Source: an uncultured Desulfobacterium sp.
GTDB taxonomy: Bacteria > Desulfobacterota > Desulfobacteria > Desulfobacterales > Desulfobacteraceae
Assembly (NCBI GenBank): GCA_937124525.1
Contig: CAKZLA010000081.1
Coordinates: forward strand, 1 to 8,640
DNA: 8,640 bases
Direction of reading: 5' to 3'
Within the stretch, counting starts at the first letter, position 1, and the number at the start of each line of letters is the position of its first letter. Positions 1 through 6,072 of the stretch are shown one piece after another. A program made the position numbers and the translations under genes. A model generated the notes under the pieces. It saw only the letters and a program-made list of their open reading frames with translations, was not told where the DNA came from and made no database searches.

Positions 1-157
1 CTTTCTGTTCAACATCCCCGAAAAACTTTAAGGTAAGGTGCATTGAAGATCTCCGGGTCCATGACGCTTTCACCCGGTTCTCCCGGATGTCTCCTTGGGT
101 ACTTGTGAGGAAAAGCCGGATGTTTTCGGGTATGGGAATGGCTATGAATGTTCGCAT
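1..157 (-). CDS. thpR: RNA 2',3'-cyclic phosphodiesterase (ThpR/LigT, 2H family), N-terminal part cut by window edge
   Basis: Translating the minus strand from the ATG at 157 gives 52 uninterrupted codons to the window edge, starting MRTFIAIPIPENIRLFL and containing MHLTLKFFGDV. This is the hallmark N-terminus of bacterial 2'-5' RNA ligase/cyclic phosphodiesterases of the 2H superfamily. The first catalytic H-x-T motif is visible (His40, Thr42); the second lies off the window, so only about the first quarter of the usual 180-200 residue protein is seen. Known role of the family: hydrolysis of RNA 2',3'-cyclic phosphates to 2'-phosphates, with weak reversible 2'-5' ligation. The start lies 7 nt past the RNA ligase stop, so it is the next gene of the same operon. 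A strong AGAGGTGAT lies inside the ligase 3' end but is about 16 nt from the ATG. An in-frame GTG at 178 is a less likely start because the family starts at MRxFIA. Confidence 0.85.
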   Translation of the reverse strand, partial: MRTFIAIPIPENIRLFLTSTQGDIRENRVKASWTRRSSMHLTLKFFGDVEQK

Positions 158-164
158 GGAAATC

Positions 165-851
165 TTATTGAAAATCACCTCTTAACTGGTTTGGTATGAT
201 ATCCTTGCGGGACCAATGGATTTCAATTGCCTGGACAAATTCTGGACGCACCAGTTTTGCCCTTGCCCCCAGCCATTTTCCGTGATCATACCGAAGGTAT
301 ATTCCTTCAGAAGGGGTAGTGCTGAAACGGGAAGTCCTAAAAAACGCTTTCAACCCATGAAGCGAAAAACTCCCTCTTCCCAACATGGGTGTCTGGGATA
401 TCTTCATCTGTCTAAATAAATCATTACGCACATCGCAGGATAAAAATTGCCTGCTTTCCTTATCATAAATATCAAATCCCAAAAACCAGGAGGGCAGGTT
501 TTCATATCTGACAGAGTGCCTTGCAAAGCACCATTCTCCGAATAAAATATATTGGTCCTGCAAAACATCAAAAAAACGATCCAGGTTTAAAAACAACCAC
601 TCATCTATTTTTTTCCACTGGCCTTGATAAGGTTTTAAAAGAAAAGATCCCCGGTTCTGAACATGAACTTCGCCGGAACTGTCAAAGGAGATGCCCACAT
701 TGGCCCCATCAATCTTTTCTTCCACTATTAATTCATGATCAAGGAATGCATCTCTTTCATGTTCTGTGAACACCTTATCATTCCGGACAGTTCCTTTCCC
801 GAGAACCGTCAGGTGTGGTGTGGTTGGGAATTTAAAAAAATCCAGGGTCAT
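165..851 (-). CDS. RNA ligase (covalent nucleotidyltransferase superfamily, Rnl2/DRB0094-like domain)
   Basis: A 228-residue protein. All core ligase motifs are visible: motif I EKIDGAN with the probable AMP-accepting Lys46, motif Ia QNRGS (65-69), motif III LFGEWCFARHSV (103-114), motif IV EGIYLR (182-187) and motif V RAKLVRPEF (197-205, Lys199). The N-terminal KFPTTPHL (7-14) is also typical of stand-alone bacterial RNA ligases. Members use ATP to join RNA 5'-phosphate and 3'-OH ends. There is no long C-terminal domain, so this is a minimal catalytic ligase. The frame is open further upstream to an ATG at 896, but the start at 851 is preferred: it overlaps the PIN-gene stop as ATGA (translational coupling) and places the conserved KFPxTPHL at the N-terminus. 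It sits between a putative RNase and a cyclic phosphodiesterase, which suggests sealing of the same cut RNA. The RNA substrate cannot be told from the sequence. Confidence 0.88.
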   Translation of the reverse strand: MTLDFFKFPTTPHLTVLGKGTVRNDKVFTEHERDAFLDHELIVEEKIDGANVGISFDSSGEVHVQNRGSFLLKPYQGQWKKIDEWLFLNLDRFFDVLQDQYILFGEWCFARHSVRYENLPSWFLGFDIYDKESRQFLSCDVRNDLFRQMKISQTPMLGRGSFSLHGLKAFFRTSRFSTTPSEGIYLRYDHGKWLGARAKLVRPEFVQAIEIHWSRKDIIPNQLRGDFQ

Positions 852-1384
852 TTTTCCATTTTTTCCTGATATTTTGCTTTGATATAATCCAGACATAGAA
901 AGTTTACTGAAATTCCGGATTCTTCAAGCCCCTTTTTCCATCCCCACCATTTGCTATCTGTGGATTGTAAAACAGACGGTTTATCAGGATGCGCGTTAGC
1001 CACCGCAACAAATTTTCTATCAGGTATATCAAATTCTGTAAGATCAGCATGGTCCGGAAATTCATCGTAGCTATTACCGTTCTTTGTAATGACCACTCGA
1101 TCAGTATCTGGAAATGTATATTGGTTATAATGTAACCATTTCAAAAACTTGTCACCAATTCCAGGTTGCCCACTCATGGAAAGCTGTTTGCGATATTCGT
1201 TAAAATTTTCCCCATTGGCATCCAAAACAAGCCCGCCGTTTTTCATAATATTTTCAATTGAATGGACACAGGCCTGAACACACAAAACGAGTTCATCTGG
1301 AATGGCTGCAGGATCAGTGGAAAGATTGGCATTCTTGGGGACATTGGTATCAACCACAAATTTACAGGACTTATGTTTACTCAT
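848..1384 (-). CDS. PIN-fold putative ribonuclease, partner of the upstream DUF3696 ATPase
   Basis: A 178-residue protein. It opens with a PIN-like first strand and acid, KFVVDTNV (Asp12). Further conserved-looking acids are Asp55/Glu63 in LDANGENFNEY, Asp122 in IPDRKFVAVA (the usual third PIN motif, D-x-K-F-V), and Asp143 in QSTDSKWWGW (the fourth motif). These four positions could bind the metal ions of a PIN nuclease, a family that usually cleaves RNA. It is longer than the 130-residue VapC toxins, and no VapB-like antitoxin is next to it. Its start overlaps the end of the ATPase gene by 8 bp (ATGAGTAA), and its stop overlaps the RNA ligase start, so the three products are probably made together. 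An AAGGTG ribosome site lies just before the ATG. Family assignment is by motif spacing only; nuclease activity and target are inferred. Confidence 0.72.
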   Translation of the reverse strand: MSKHKSCKFVVDTNVPKNANLSTDPAAIPDELVLCVQACVHSIENIMKNGGLVLDANGENFNEYRKQLSMSGQPGIGDKFLKWLHYNQYTFPDTDRVVITKNGNSYDEFPDHADLTEFDIPDRKFVAVANAHPDKPSVLQSTDSKWWGWKKGLEESGISVNFLCLDYIKAKYQEKMEK

Positions 1385-2783
1385 TCTCAGACACCTTTTC
1401 CTGCTCCATCTGACGAATCCTTTTATTCATTGCAGCCTTGGCATGGGCTGTGACATCTGCCATTTCATCCCCAAAAAAATTTTTCGGCCAATTTTGGATA
1501 TTACCAAAAAGATCTATTTCCAAGGGCTCTAATTTTGCCGGAGAGGAATCTACTTTTGCAAAATAGGCGGAAATATCCTCTTGGGAGACTTCCTCCTCTG
1601 CTATACGCCTTTGGAGTCGTTTTAAAAAATGTTCAGAATGTGTCTCAACAATCAATTGAATATTGCGATTCTGCCCATTTTCCTTTGAATTGATAACATC
1701 AATCATGACATCTGCCAAGGCGGATTGGGCACTGGGGTGCAAATGTATTTCCGGCTGCTCCATAATTATGATTGAGTTGGCAGGGGCATAGAAACATTGC
1801 ACTAATACCGGAAGTACCTGGGATATTCCAAACCCCACATCCGGAAGATCCACCCAGTCCTTAGAGCCCCTGGTCAATACGTTAACTTCATATTCCTGAC
1901 GTTGTTTAGAGATGCGTTTAACTTTGAATTCCTCTATCAGTCCCATGCTTTTCAAGCTTTTTGCAACAACCTCTTCCAGCGGCCTATTTACTTTTTTGTG
2001 CCCCAGACTGATCTTTCTACCCCGGGCGGCAAGCATTGCAGGCACTGTGTTTTCACCGGAATAGCCCACACTTTCAGGAGTGATGCCCGTCCATGAATAG
2101 AGCCTTTGGGTTTTTGTACGTAATGGACCCAAATAAAAAATTGATTTAAATAAATTTTCATGCTCAAGGTTAAGGCTTTGAACAAATTGGGCATTCTGGT
2201 GATACGCAATCACTTCATCAGGGAAACCATAAAACCTCACAGGTGATTCTGGATACCAAACCCTTCCTGGATTTTTTTTTAATGGATAATGGTTGGAATG
2301 GATTTCGTATTTCTTCCCTGCTGCTTTCTGTTCCATACCAATGGAAAGAATTTCTTCATTTTTATTTTTCAACTTATAATTAAAATATTCCATGGAAAGC
2401 ATCTCTCCATATTCCTTTTGCATGGCTATTTTGCCTTCAAAAGCAATGTTGGATGCAACGTATTTTTTTCCAGATAAGACATCCTTAATTTTTAATTCTT
2501 TGCCAACATCCCATTCATAATTAAAGCTTATTTTTTTTTCAGGGTCTCGATGAAAAATCATTTCCTGAAAAGAACCCAGCTGAACAGCTGAATTTTTATC
2601 TCCCGGATATAGGACTGCTTTTCTATCCGATGACTCAACCGTCTGTTTTAACATTATCAAAAACTGGCTGATACTGGATTTCCCCGAGCTATTGGTGCCA
2701 AAAAATAGTGTAATGGGTGCCATGCGGATACCAGCAGTATCTTTCCAGCCTTTGAAATTTTGTATTCTTAAATTTTGGAGCAT
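1377..2783 (-). CDS. SMC/OLD-like AAA ATPase with C-terminal DUF3696
   Basis: A 468-residue cytoplasmic ATPase. It begins with the typical LRIQNFKGWKDT strand, followed by Walker A GTNSSGKSS (29-37, Lys35). A middle region contains YLGPLRTKTQRLYSWTG (217-233) and VGYSGEN, both standard in this family. The signature-like DVGFGISQVLPVL is at 315-327, Walker B SIIIMEQPEIHLHP at 337-350, and the switch histidine in VETHSEHFLKRLQRR at 379-393. The last 70 residues (ISAYFAK, then LFGNIQNWPKNFFGDEM) match the DUF3696 tail. The length is normal and the gene appears intact. Ribosome site GAGGAGG lies at 2789-2795, 5 nt before the ATG. Such ABC-type ATPases act as sensors or switches for a nuclease partner in several anti-phage systems (for example AriA of PARIS, RloC, PrrC). 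Here the downstream PIN protein is the obvious partner, which is an inference from overlap and order. Confidence 0.87.
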   Translation of the reverse strand: MLQNLRIQNFKGWKDTAGIRMAPITLFFGTNSSGKSSISQFLIMLKQTVESSDRKAVLYPGDKNSAVQLGSFQEMIFHRDPEKKISFNYEWDVGKELKIKDVLSGKKYVASNIAFEGKIAMQKEYGEMLSMEYFNYKLKNKNEEILSIGMEQKAAGKKYEIHSNHYPLKKNPGRVWYPESPVRFYGFPDEVIAYHQNAQFVQSLNLEHENLFKSIFYLGPLRTKTQRLYSWTGITPESVGYSGENTVPAMLAARGRKISLGHKKVNRPLEEVVAKSLKSMGLIEEFKVKRISKQRQEYEVNVLTRGSKDWVDLPDVGFGISQVLPVLVQCFYAPANSIIIMEQPEIHLHPSAQSALADVMIDVINSKENGQNRNIQLIVETHSEHFLKRLQRRIAEEEVSQEDISAYFAKVDSSPAKLEPLEIDLFGNIQNWPKNFFGDEMADVTAHAKAAMNKRIRQMEQEKVSENE

Positions 2784-2788
2784 ATCAG

Positions 2789-2795
2789 CCTCCTC
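2789..2795 (-). promoter_or_regulatory. Ribosome binding site of the DUF3696 ATPase gene
   Basis: The minus strand reads GAGGAGG, 5 nt before the ATG at 2783. It fixes the start of the first intact gene of the left operon. It lies in the short gap after the stop of the MIT_C relic. Confidence 0.7.
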
Positions 2796-2816
2796 ACTCT
2801 TAGTGCCAGGTGTTGT

Positions 2817-3005
2817 TTACTCAACCTTGAAGATATCAATCTTAGTTTCCAGACATTTTCTCAAACTTAAATCATTGGCCCCAATTTCATACCACCCACA
2901 CAGTTTTTGATAAAAATCAAGACCCCGGCCTATTTTGATCACCCAGCTATTATCAATAACTGCAGCATTAAATGCAAGTGAGATATTTACACATTCACAG
3001 GACGA
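2817..3005 (-). pseudogene. 5'-truncated relic of an MIT_C (MITD1-like, phospholipase-D-fold) domain protein
   Basis: The minus strand is open for 62 codons between a TAA at 3006-3008 and a TAA at 2817-2819, with no ATG and no plausible start. The translation ends SWVIKIGRGLDFYQK, then IGANDLSLRKCLETKIDIFKVE. This matches the C-terminal part of the MIT_C domain as I know it from MITD1 (WMIKIGRGLDYFKK, then LRPCHETTVDIF). The upstream part of the domain, with its usual H-D-R-like segment, is not recognisable, and the preceding DNA becomes the large palindrome. The gene therefore seems to have lost its 5' end. Its stop is only 33 bp before the ATPase start, in the same direction, so it may once have been the first gene of that operon. 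No function should be expected from the fragment. Confidence 0.7.
2949..2977 (-). promoter_or_regulatory. Possible sigma-70-type promoter for the ATPase-PIN-ligase operon
   Basis: On the minus strand, TTGCAT (2972-2977) and GATAAT (2949-2954) are separated by 17 bp, close to the -35/-10 consensus. They lie about 170 bp before the ATPase start, inside the MIT_C relic. This is a consensus match by eye in AT-rich DNA and could be chance. Confidence 0.28.
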
Positions 3006-3085
3006 TTAGTGATACCTGTTTAATTTCTTCTCTTCATGGAAAATCCGGGAGAGAGTCTGGTTTGTTTGAGAGTGCCGCCAGCAGA

Positions 3086-3262
3086 GCCTCCGAGGGCTGC
3101 CCTGACCGGAATATTGGAAACCAAAGGGAGTAGGATTTTTGCCCTTCCAGGCGTTAAGAAGCACAGATTGTTTGAGGAGCTTACCCGCCGTTTCTGTGCT
3201 CTAAACGGAAGGGCAAAAATACCCCCGACGTTTCCGTTCCGGTCAGGGCAGTCCTCGGAGGC
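3086..3262. repeat. Large GC-rich imperfect hairpin (MITE-like palindrome or structured RNA)
   Basis: Four nested stems can be read on one axis. The outer stem is 26 bp, pairing 3086-3111 with 3237-3262; its only non-Watson-Crick position is 3096/3252, a G.U wobble. The next are 6 bp (3116-3121 with 3230-3235), 14 bp perfect (3135-3148 with 3207-3220) and 8 bp perfect (3160-3167 with 3193-3200), closing on a loop of about 25 nt. Outside the outer stem, GCCGCC at 3074-3079 and GGCGG near 3261-3267 extend the symmetry. The element is GC-rich in AT-rich surroundings and sits where the MIT_C relic loses its 5' part, suggesting an inserted element. Open frames on both strands here are by-products of the symmetry. 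It could be a non-autonomous mobile palindrome or a transcribed structured RNA; no known family is recognised. Confidence 0.75.
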
Positions 3263-3289
3263 GGCGGTATAATACCCTTTCCTATCTTC

Positions 3290-3325
3290 GTTGTGGCAGC
3301 TGGTTACTACCATGTAGGTTTATAT
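3290..3325 (+). repeat. Palindromic repeat unit L1
   Basis: The 36-bp unit starts GTTGTGGCAG, has a 7-nt loop, then CTACC and ATGTAGGTTTATAT. It is a diverged copy of unit L2 (same length, same ends). The GGCAG/CTACC arms carry one mismatch. It belongs to the same family as the copies at 3371, 3440, 7371, 8487 and 8580. Confidence 0.6.
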
Positions 3326-3370
3326 AAAACTCCGTCTAAAAGACTACAATTATTTAGAATTTCAATTTTT

Positions 3371-3406
3371 GTTGTGGCAGAGGTTTGCTGCCGTGTATGT
3401 TTATAT
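3371..3406 (+). repeat. Palindromic repeat unit L2
   Basis: It starts GTTGTGGCAG, with a 7-nt loop and CTGCC (3388-3392), giving a perfect 5-bp GGCAG/CTGCC stem extendable by G.U pairs. Outside the loop it differs from L1 at only three positions. It lies 81 bp after L1 and 72 bp before the core of L3. Confidence 0.65.
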
Positions 3407-3437
3407 GAAAGAGTAGATATGTCTAATATTCTTTCAT
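3405..3437. repeat. Spacer hairpin between repeat units L2 and L3
   Basis: ATGAAAGA (3405-3412) pairs perfectly with TCTTTCAT (3430-3437) around a 17-nt loop. The equivalent spacer of the right-hand array (8543-8579) also has 8-bp perfect arms but of different sequence, so pairing rather than sequence seems to be kept. Confidence 0.55.
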
Positions 3438-3439
3438 GT

Positions 3440-3491
3440 TTTGTTGTGGGCAGGCCAAATCCCCAATACGGTCTGCCCGTGGCAGTTATAA
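3440..3491 (+). repeat. Palindromic repeat unit L3, exact 52-bp inverted copy of 8580-8631
   Basis: Reading TTTGTTGTGGGCAGGCC to CAGTTATAA, the unit is identical base for base to the reverse complement of 8580-8631. Internally GGGCAGGCC pairs with GGTCTGCCC (8 of 9), and a small CTGCC-CGT-GGCAG hairpin follows. It lies about 200 bp before iorA. Confidence 0.85.
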
Positions 3492-3691
3492 GGAACACAA
3501 AAAAAGCTTGAAAAAAAACTCATTTGCTGTAGGTATCTCCAAAGAGAAACATTTCTCAGAAGAGGTGTACCATGACGAGAACATCGGTTTTGTTGAAACC
3601 ACATCAAGCCCCCATCTTCTGTTGAATATATTCGAGCTTGATCAACTACATATGAATTTCAAGCATTCTGATCTGACACAAGGAGACCTAC
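3492..3691. other. Leader region of the iorAB operon without a convincing gene
   Basis: About 200 bp between the repeat array and iorA. It holds a perfect GAGAAA-CA-TTTCTC palindrome (3544-3557) and A-rich runs around 3498-3519. No clear promoter could be picked. A 17-codon frame at 3572-3625 with a ribosome-site-like AGAGGTG has no distinguishing content and is not called as a gene. Confidence 0.4.
3681..3685 (+). promoter_or_regulatory. Ribosome binding site that decides the GTG start of iorA
   Basis: AGGAG lies 6 nt before the GTG at 3692. There is no in-frame ATG nearby that keeps the conserved N-terminus, so GTG is the start. Confidence 0.7.
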
Positions 3692-5521
3692 GTGACGCAA
3701 ACGGAGAATAACCAATTAATGCTGGGAAACCAGGCCCTGGCCAGGGGACTTGTGGAAAACGGCTGCCGCATGGCAACGGCCTACCCTGGCACCCCCTCAT
3801 CGGAAATACTCACCTCGGTGGCTGCATGGAAAAAGGAAGAATCCCTGGATAACATGCATGTGCAATGGGGAATCAATGAAAAAGTGGCCTTTGAAATCGC
3901 CTATGCCGGCAGCATTGCAGGCCTTCGATGCGCCGTTGCCATGAAACAGGTGGGACTTAATGTGGCTTCGGACCCCTTCATGAGTGCGGCCTATCTTGGC
4001 GTCAAGGGTGGCTTTCTCGTGATCAGTGCCGATGATCCCGGCCCCCATTCCTCCCAAACAGAACAGGATAGCCGCCTCTATGCCATGTCCGCCAAGGTGC
4101 CAGTGCTGGACCCGGATTCCCCGGAACAGGCCCGGCAAATGGCTAAACTTGGGTTTGAACTGTCCGAAGCATTTGAAATCCCCGTGATGATCCGTCCCAC
4201 CACCCGGGTGTGCCATGCAAGGCAGGATGTCTCCCTTTTGCCCATCACCCCCCGGGACAAAGCCGCTGAATTTGAGAAGAATCCGGGCAGATGGGCTGCC
4301 ACCCCTAAATTCAGGTATATGCTCCACAATCAACTGGAAGAAAAACTCAAAAAAATAGCAGCCTGGGAAGACACCGCCCCAATCTGTCTGAACCCATCTG
4401 TTCAATCGGACAAGGCCATTGTGGTGGCAGGCGTATCTGCGGCCCATGCCAAAGATATTATAAAGGAACTGAACCTGTGGGACACCGTGCGCCTGTACCA
4501 AGTGCTCCAGCCCTTTCCTTTGCACACCGCCTTTGTGGAAAAGGTGCTGGAAGATCATTCAGACATTCTTGTGCTGGAAGAGACCACCGGAGTCATTGAG
4601 ATGCAGCTTGCCCGACGGGATCGGGTCAAGGGTAAAAAATCAGGAGCCGTCCCGGAAACAGGAGAGTTACTGCCGGAAATAATGGAAGGCATCATTGCCA
4701 AGTTTCTCTCCGTTGAGCCCCAATCCGCCATCATGGAATCAAAACCCGGCAGACGTCCCACCCTGTGCGCGGGCTGCCCCCACCGGGCCAGCTTTTTTGC
4801 CATTAAACGGGCCGCCCCCAAGGGTATCTATACCAGCGACATCGGGTGTTATACCCTGGGCATGAATCTGGGTGCCGTGGATACGGTGCTGTGCATGGGC
4901 GCTGCCATCAGCCAGGCCGCTGGGTTTGCCCATGCCTATGCAGATGATAAACGTCCCCCCATTGTGGCCACCATGGGGGATTCCACTTTTTTTCACTCCG
5001 GGGTTCCCGCACTTATTGATGCCGTGGTTCAAAAAGCCCCGTTCCTCCTGGTAATCCTGGACAACCGCACCACTGCCATGACCGGCAATCAGCCCACCCC
5101 GGCCACGGGAAGAGGCATCATGGGAGAAGAAACAGTGTCCGTGGACATTGAAAAACTGGTGGCCGGATGCGGCATTGACTATTGCATCACCGCCGATCCC
5201 ATGGATTATCCCAATTTTCTGGATCATATGAAAGCAGCCGTGGCCCATTCCCGGGAGAACGGACCTGCGGTTTTGATTTCACGATCTCCCTGTGTGCTTT
5301 CCCTTTCAAAGGAGTCGCTAAAAGCCCAGTTCCAGAAAGTGGAAGTCAATGATCAATGTGATGGATGCGGATATTGCGTCTCCCATTTTGAATGTCCGGC
5401 CCTGGTGATGGATGATAAAGCAGAACTGGTCCACATTGATACGGCCCTTTGCACAGGCTGCGGTGTCTGCGTCAATGTCTGCCCCAAAAAATCCATTGAG
5501 ATCAAAACAAGAGAGGCGTAA
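3692..5521 (+). CDS. iorA: Indolepyruvate:ferredoxin oxidoreductase, alpha subunit
   Basis: A 609-residue cytoplasmic subunit, the normal length for IorA. Order: N-terminal pyruvate-oxidoreductase-type domain with AYPGTPSSEIL (30-40), GINEKVAFEIAYAGS (60-74) and AMKQVGLNVASDP (83-95); a middle transketolase-C-like domain (about 235-340); the thiamine-diphosphate domain with LCAGCPHRASF (358-368), SDIGCYTLG (382-390) and the metal/TPP motif GDSTFFHSGVPA to LDN (429-458); and a ferredoxin tail with Cys556/559/562/568 and Cys587/590/593/597 for two Fe-S clusters. With IorB it oxidatively decarboxylates arylpyruvates to aryl-acetyl-CoA and reduces ferredoxin, reversibly. It starts at GTG with a good AGGAG. 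It abuts iorB (TAA|ATG), as is usual for this pair. Which 2-oxoacid is preferred cannot be read from the sequence. Confidence 0.95.
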   Translation: MTQTENNQLMLGNQALARGLVENGCRMATAYPGTPSSEILTSVAAWKKEESLDNMHVQWGINEKVAFEIAYAGSIAGLRCAVAMKQVGLNVASDPFMSAAYLGVKGGFLVISADDPGPHSSQTEQDSRLYAMSAKVPVLDPDSPEQARQMAKLGFELSEAFEIPVMIRPTTRVCHARQDVSLLPITPRDKAAEFEKNPGRWAATPKFRYMLHNQLEEKLKKIAAWEDTAPICLNPSVQSDKAIVVAGVSAAHAKDIIKELNLWDTVRLYQVLQPFPLHTAFVEKVLEDHSDILVLEETTGVIEMQLARRDRVKGKKSGAVPETGELLPEIMEGIIAKFLSVEPQSAIMESKPGRRPTLCAGCPHRASFFAIKRAAPKGIYTSDIGCYTLGMNLGAVDTVLCMGAAISQAAGFAHAYADDKRPPIVATMGDSTFFHSGVPALIDAVVQKAPFLLVILDNRTTAMTGNQPTPATGRGIMGEETVSVDIEKLVAGCGIDYCITADPMDYPNFLDHMKAAVAHSRENGPAVLISRSPCVLSLSKESLKAQFQKVEVNDQCDGCGYCVSHFECPALVMDDKAELVHIDTALCTGCGVCVNVCPKKSIEIKTREA

Positions 5522-6046
5522 ATGAACCAGCAAATCGTTATCAGTGGTGTGGGGGGACAAGGGGTTCTGTTTATCACAGGCCTTCTGGCAAAGGCATGCA
5601 TGGCCAAAGGTGCCCATGTTCTTACATCGGAAACCCATGGCATGGCCCAACGGGGTGGCACCGTGATCTCCCATCTTAAAATCGGTGACTATGCAAGTCC
5701 CTTGATTCGACCGGGCAATGCAGATCTATTGGTTGTTCTGAAATCAGAAAACCTGGTCCAGCACCAGGAGTTTCTAAAACCCGGGGGCAAGGCCATTGTC
5801 AATGCACGGTCAGCGGCAGAGGCTTCAACATCCACAGTGATCACAATGAATGCAGACCAGTTGGCAAAAAATGAAAACAATCCGGGCTCTGTGAACCTCT
5901 ACATGCTCGGGGCTGCATTGGCCTTAACGTCGGTGTGCAGTCTTGATGATGTGAAGCAACAGGTTAAAAACCGCCTTCAAGGAAAACCCGAGGCCTTGGT
6001 TACAGGGGCTTTGAACGCCCTTGACCAAGGCTTTAACCAAATTTAA
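5522..6046 (+). CDS. iorB: Indolepyruvate:ferredoxin oxidoreductase, beta subunit
   Basis: A 174-residue gamma-type subunit of the 2-oxoacid:ferredoxin oxidoreductase superfamily, a little shorter than the usual 180-200. Seen: GVGGQGV (9-15), SETHGMAQRGGTV (36-48), a DLLVVLKSENL segment (68-78) and NLYMLGA (125-131), all standard for IorB. It has no cysteine clusters; electrons leave through the IorA ferredoxin tail. The ATG directly follows the iorA stop, with GAGAGG upstream inside the iorA end, so translation is probably coupled and subunits made in equal amounts. The gap to the next gene is only 26 bp. Confidence 0.94.
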   Translation: MNQQIVISGVGGQGVLFITGLLAKACMAKGAHVLTSETHGMAQRGGTVISHLKIGDYASPLIRPGNADLLVVLKSENLVQHQEFLKPGGKAIVNARSAAEASTSTVITMNADQLAKNENNPGSVNLYMLGAALALTSVCSLDDVKQQVKNRLQGKPEALVTGALNALDQGFNQI

Positions 6047-6072
6047 AGATATTTAAGGAAAAAGGTTGGGAA

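Noticed and set aside
158..178. GTG start at 178 for the ThpR gene
   Set aside because: It would lie within the ribosome-site-like sequence and adds residues before the conserved MRTFIA start.
852..896. Upstream start of the RNA ligase at 896
   Set aside because: The extra 15 residues overlap the PIN gene and do not resemble ligase N-termini; the ATGA overlap at 851 gives the expected start.
3020..3313. Overlapping open frames on both strands (97 and 78 codons) in the intergenic region
   Set aside because: They are open on both strands because the DNA is a large palindrome; the translations show no protein-like features.
3290..3491. CRISPR array
   Set aside because: Units are only 3, diverged, of unequal spacing, and the intervening sequences are themselves hairpins; no cas gene is visible.
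3572..3625. 17-codon frame with AGAGGTG upstream, possible leader peptide
   Set aside because: No run of regulatory codons (only one aromatic residue) and no clear attenuator pair of hairpins; a frame this short can occur by chance.
3436..3711. 91-codon plus-strand frame just before iorA
   Set aside because: It starts inside a palindromic repeat unit, has no recognisable protein features and overlaps the well-supported iorA start out of frame.
3797..4558. Long minus-strand open frame (253 codons) opposite iorA
   Set aside because: Shadow of a strongly supported gene; the translation is rich in Gly/His/Phe with no family features.
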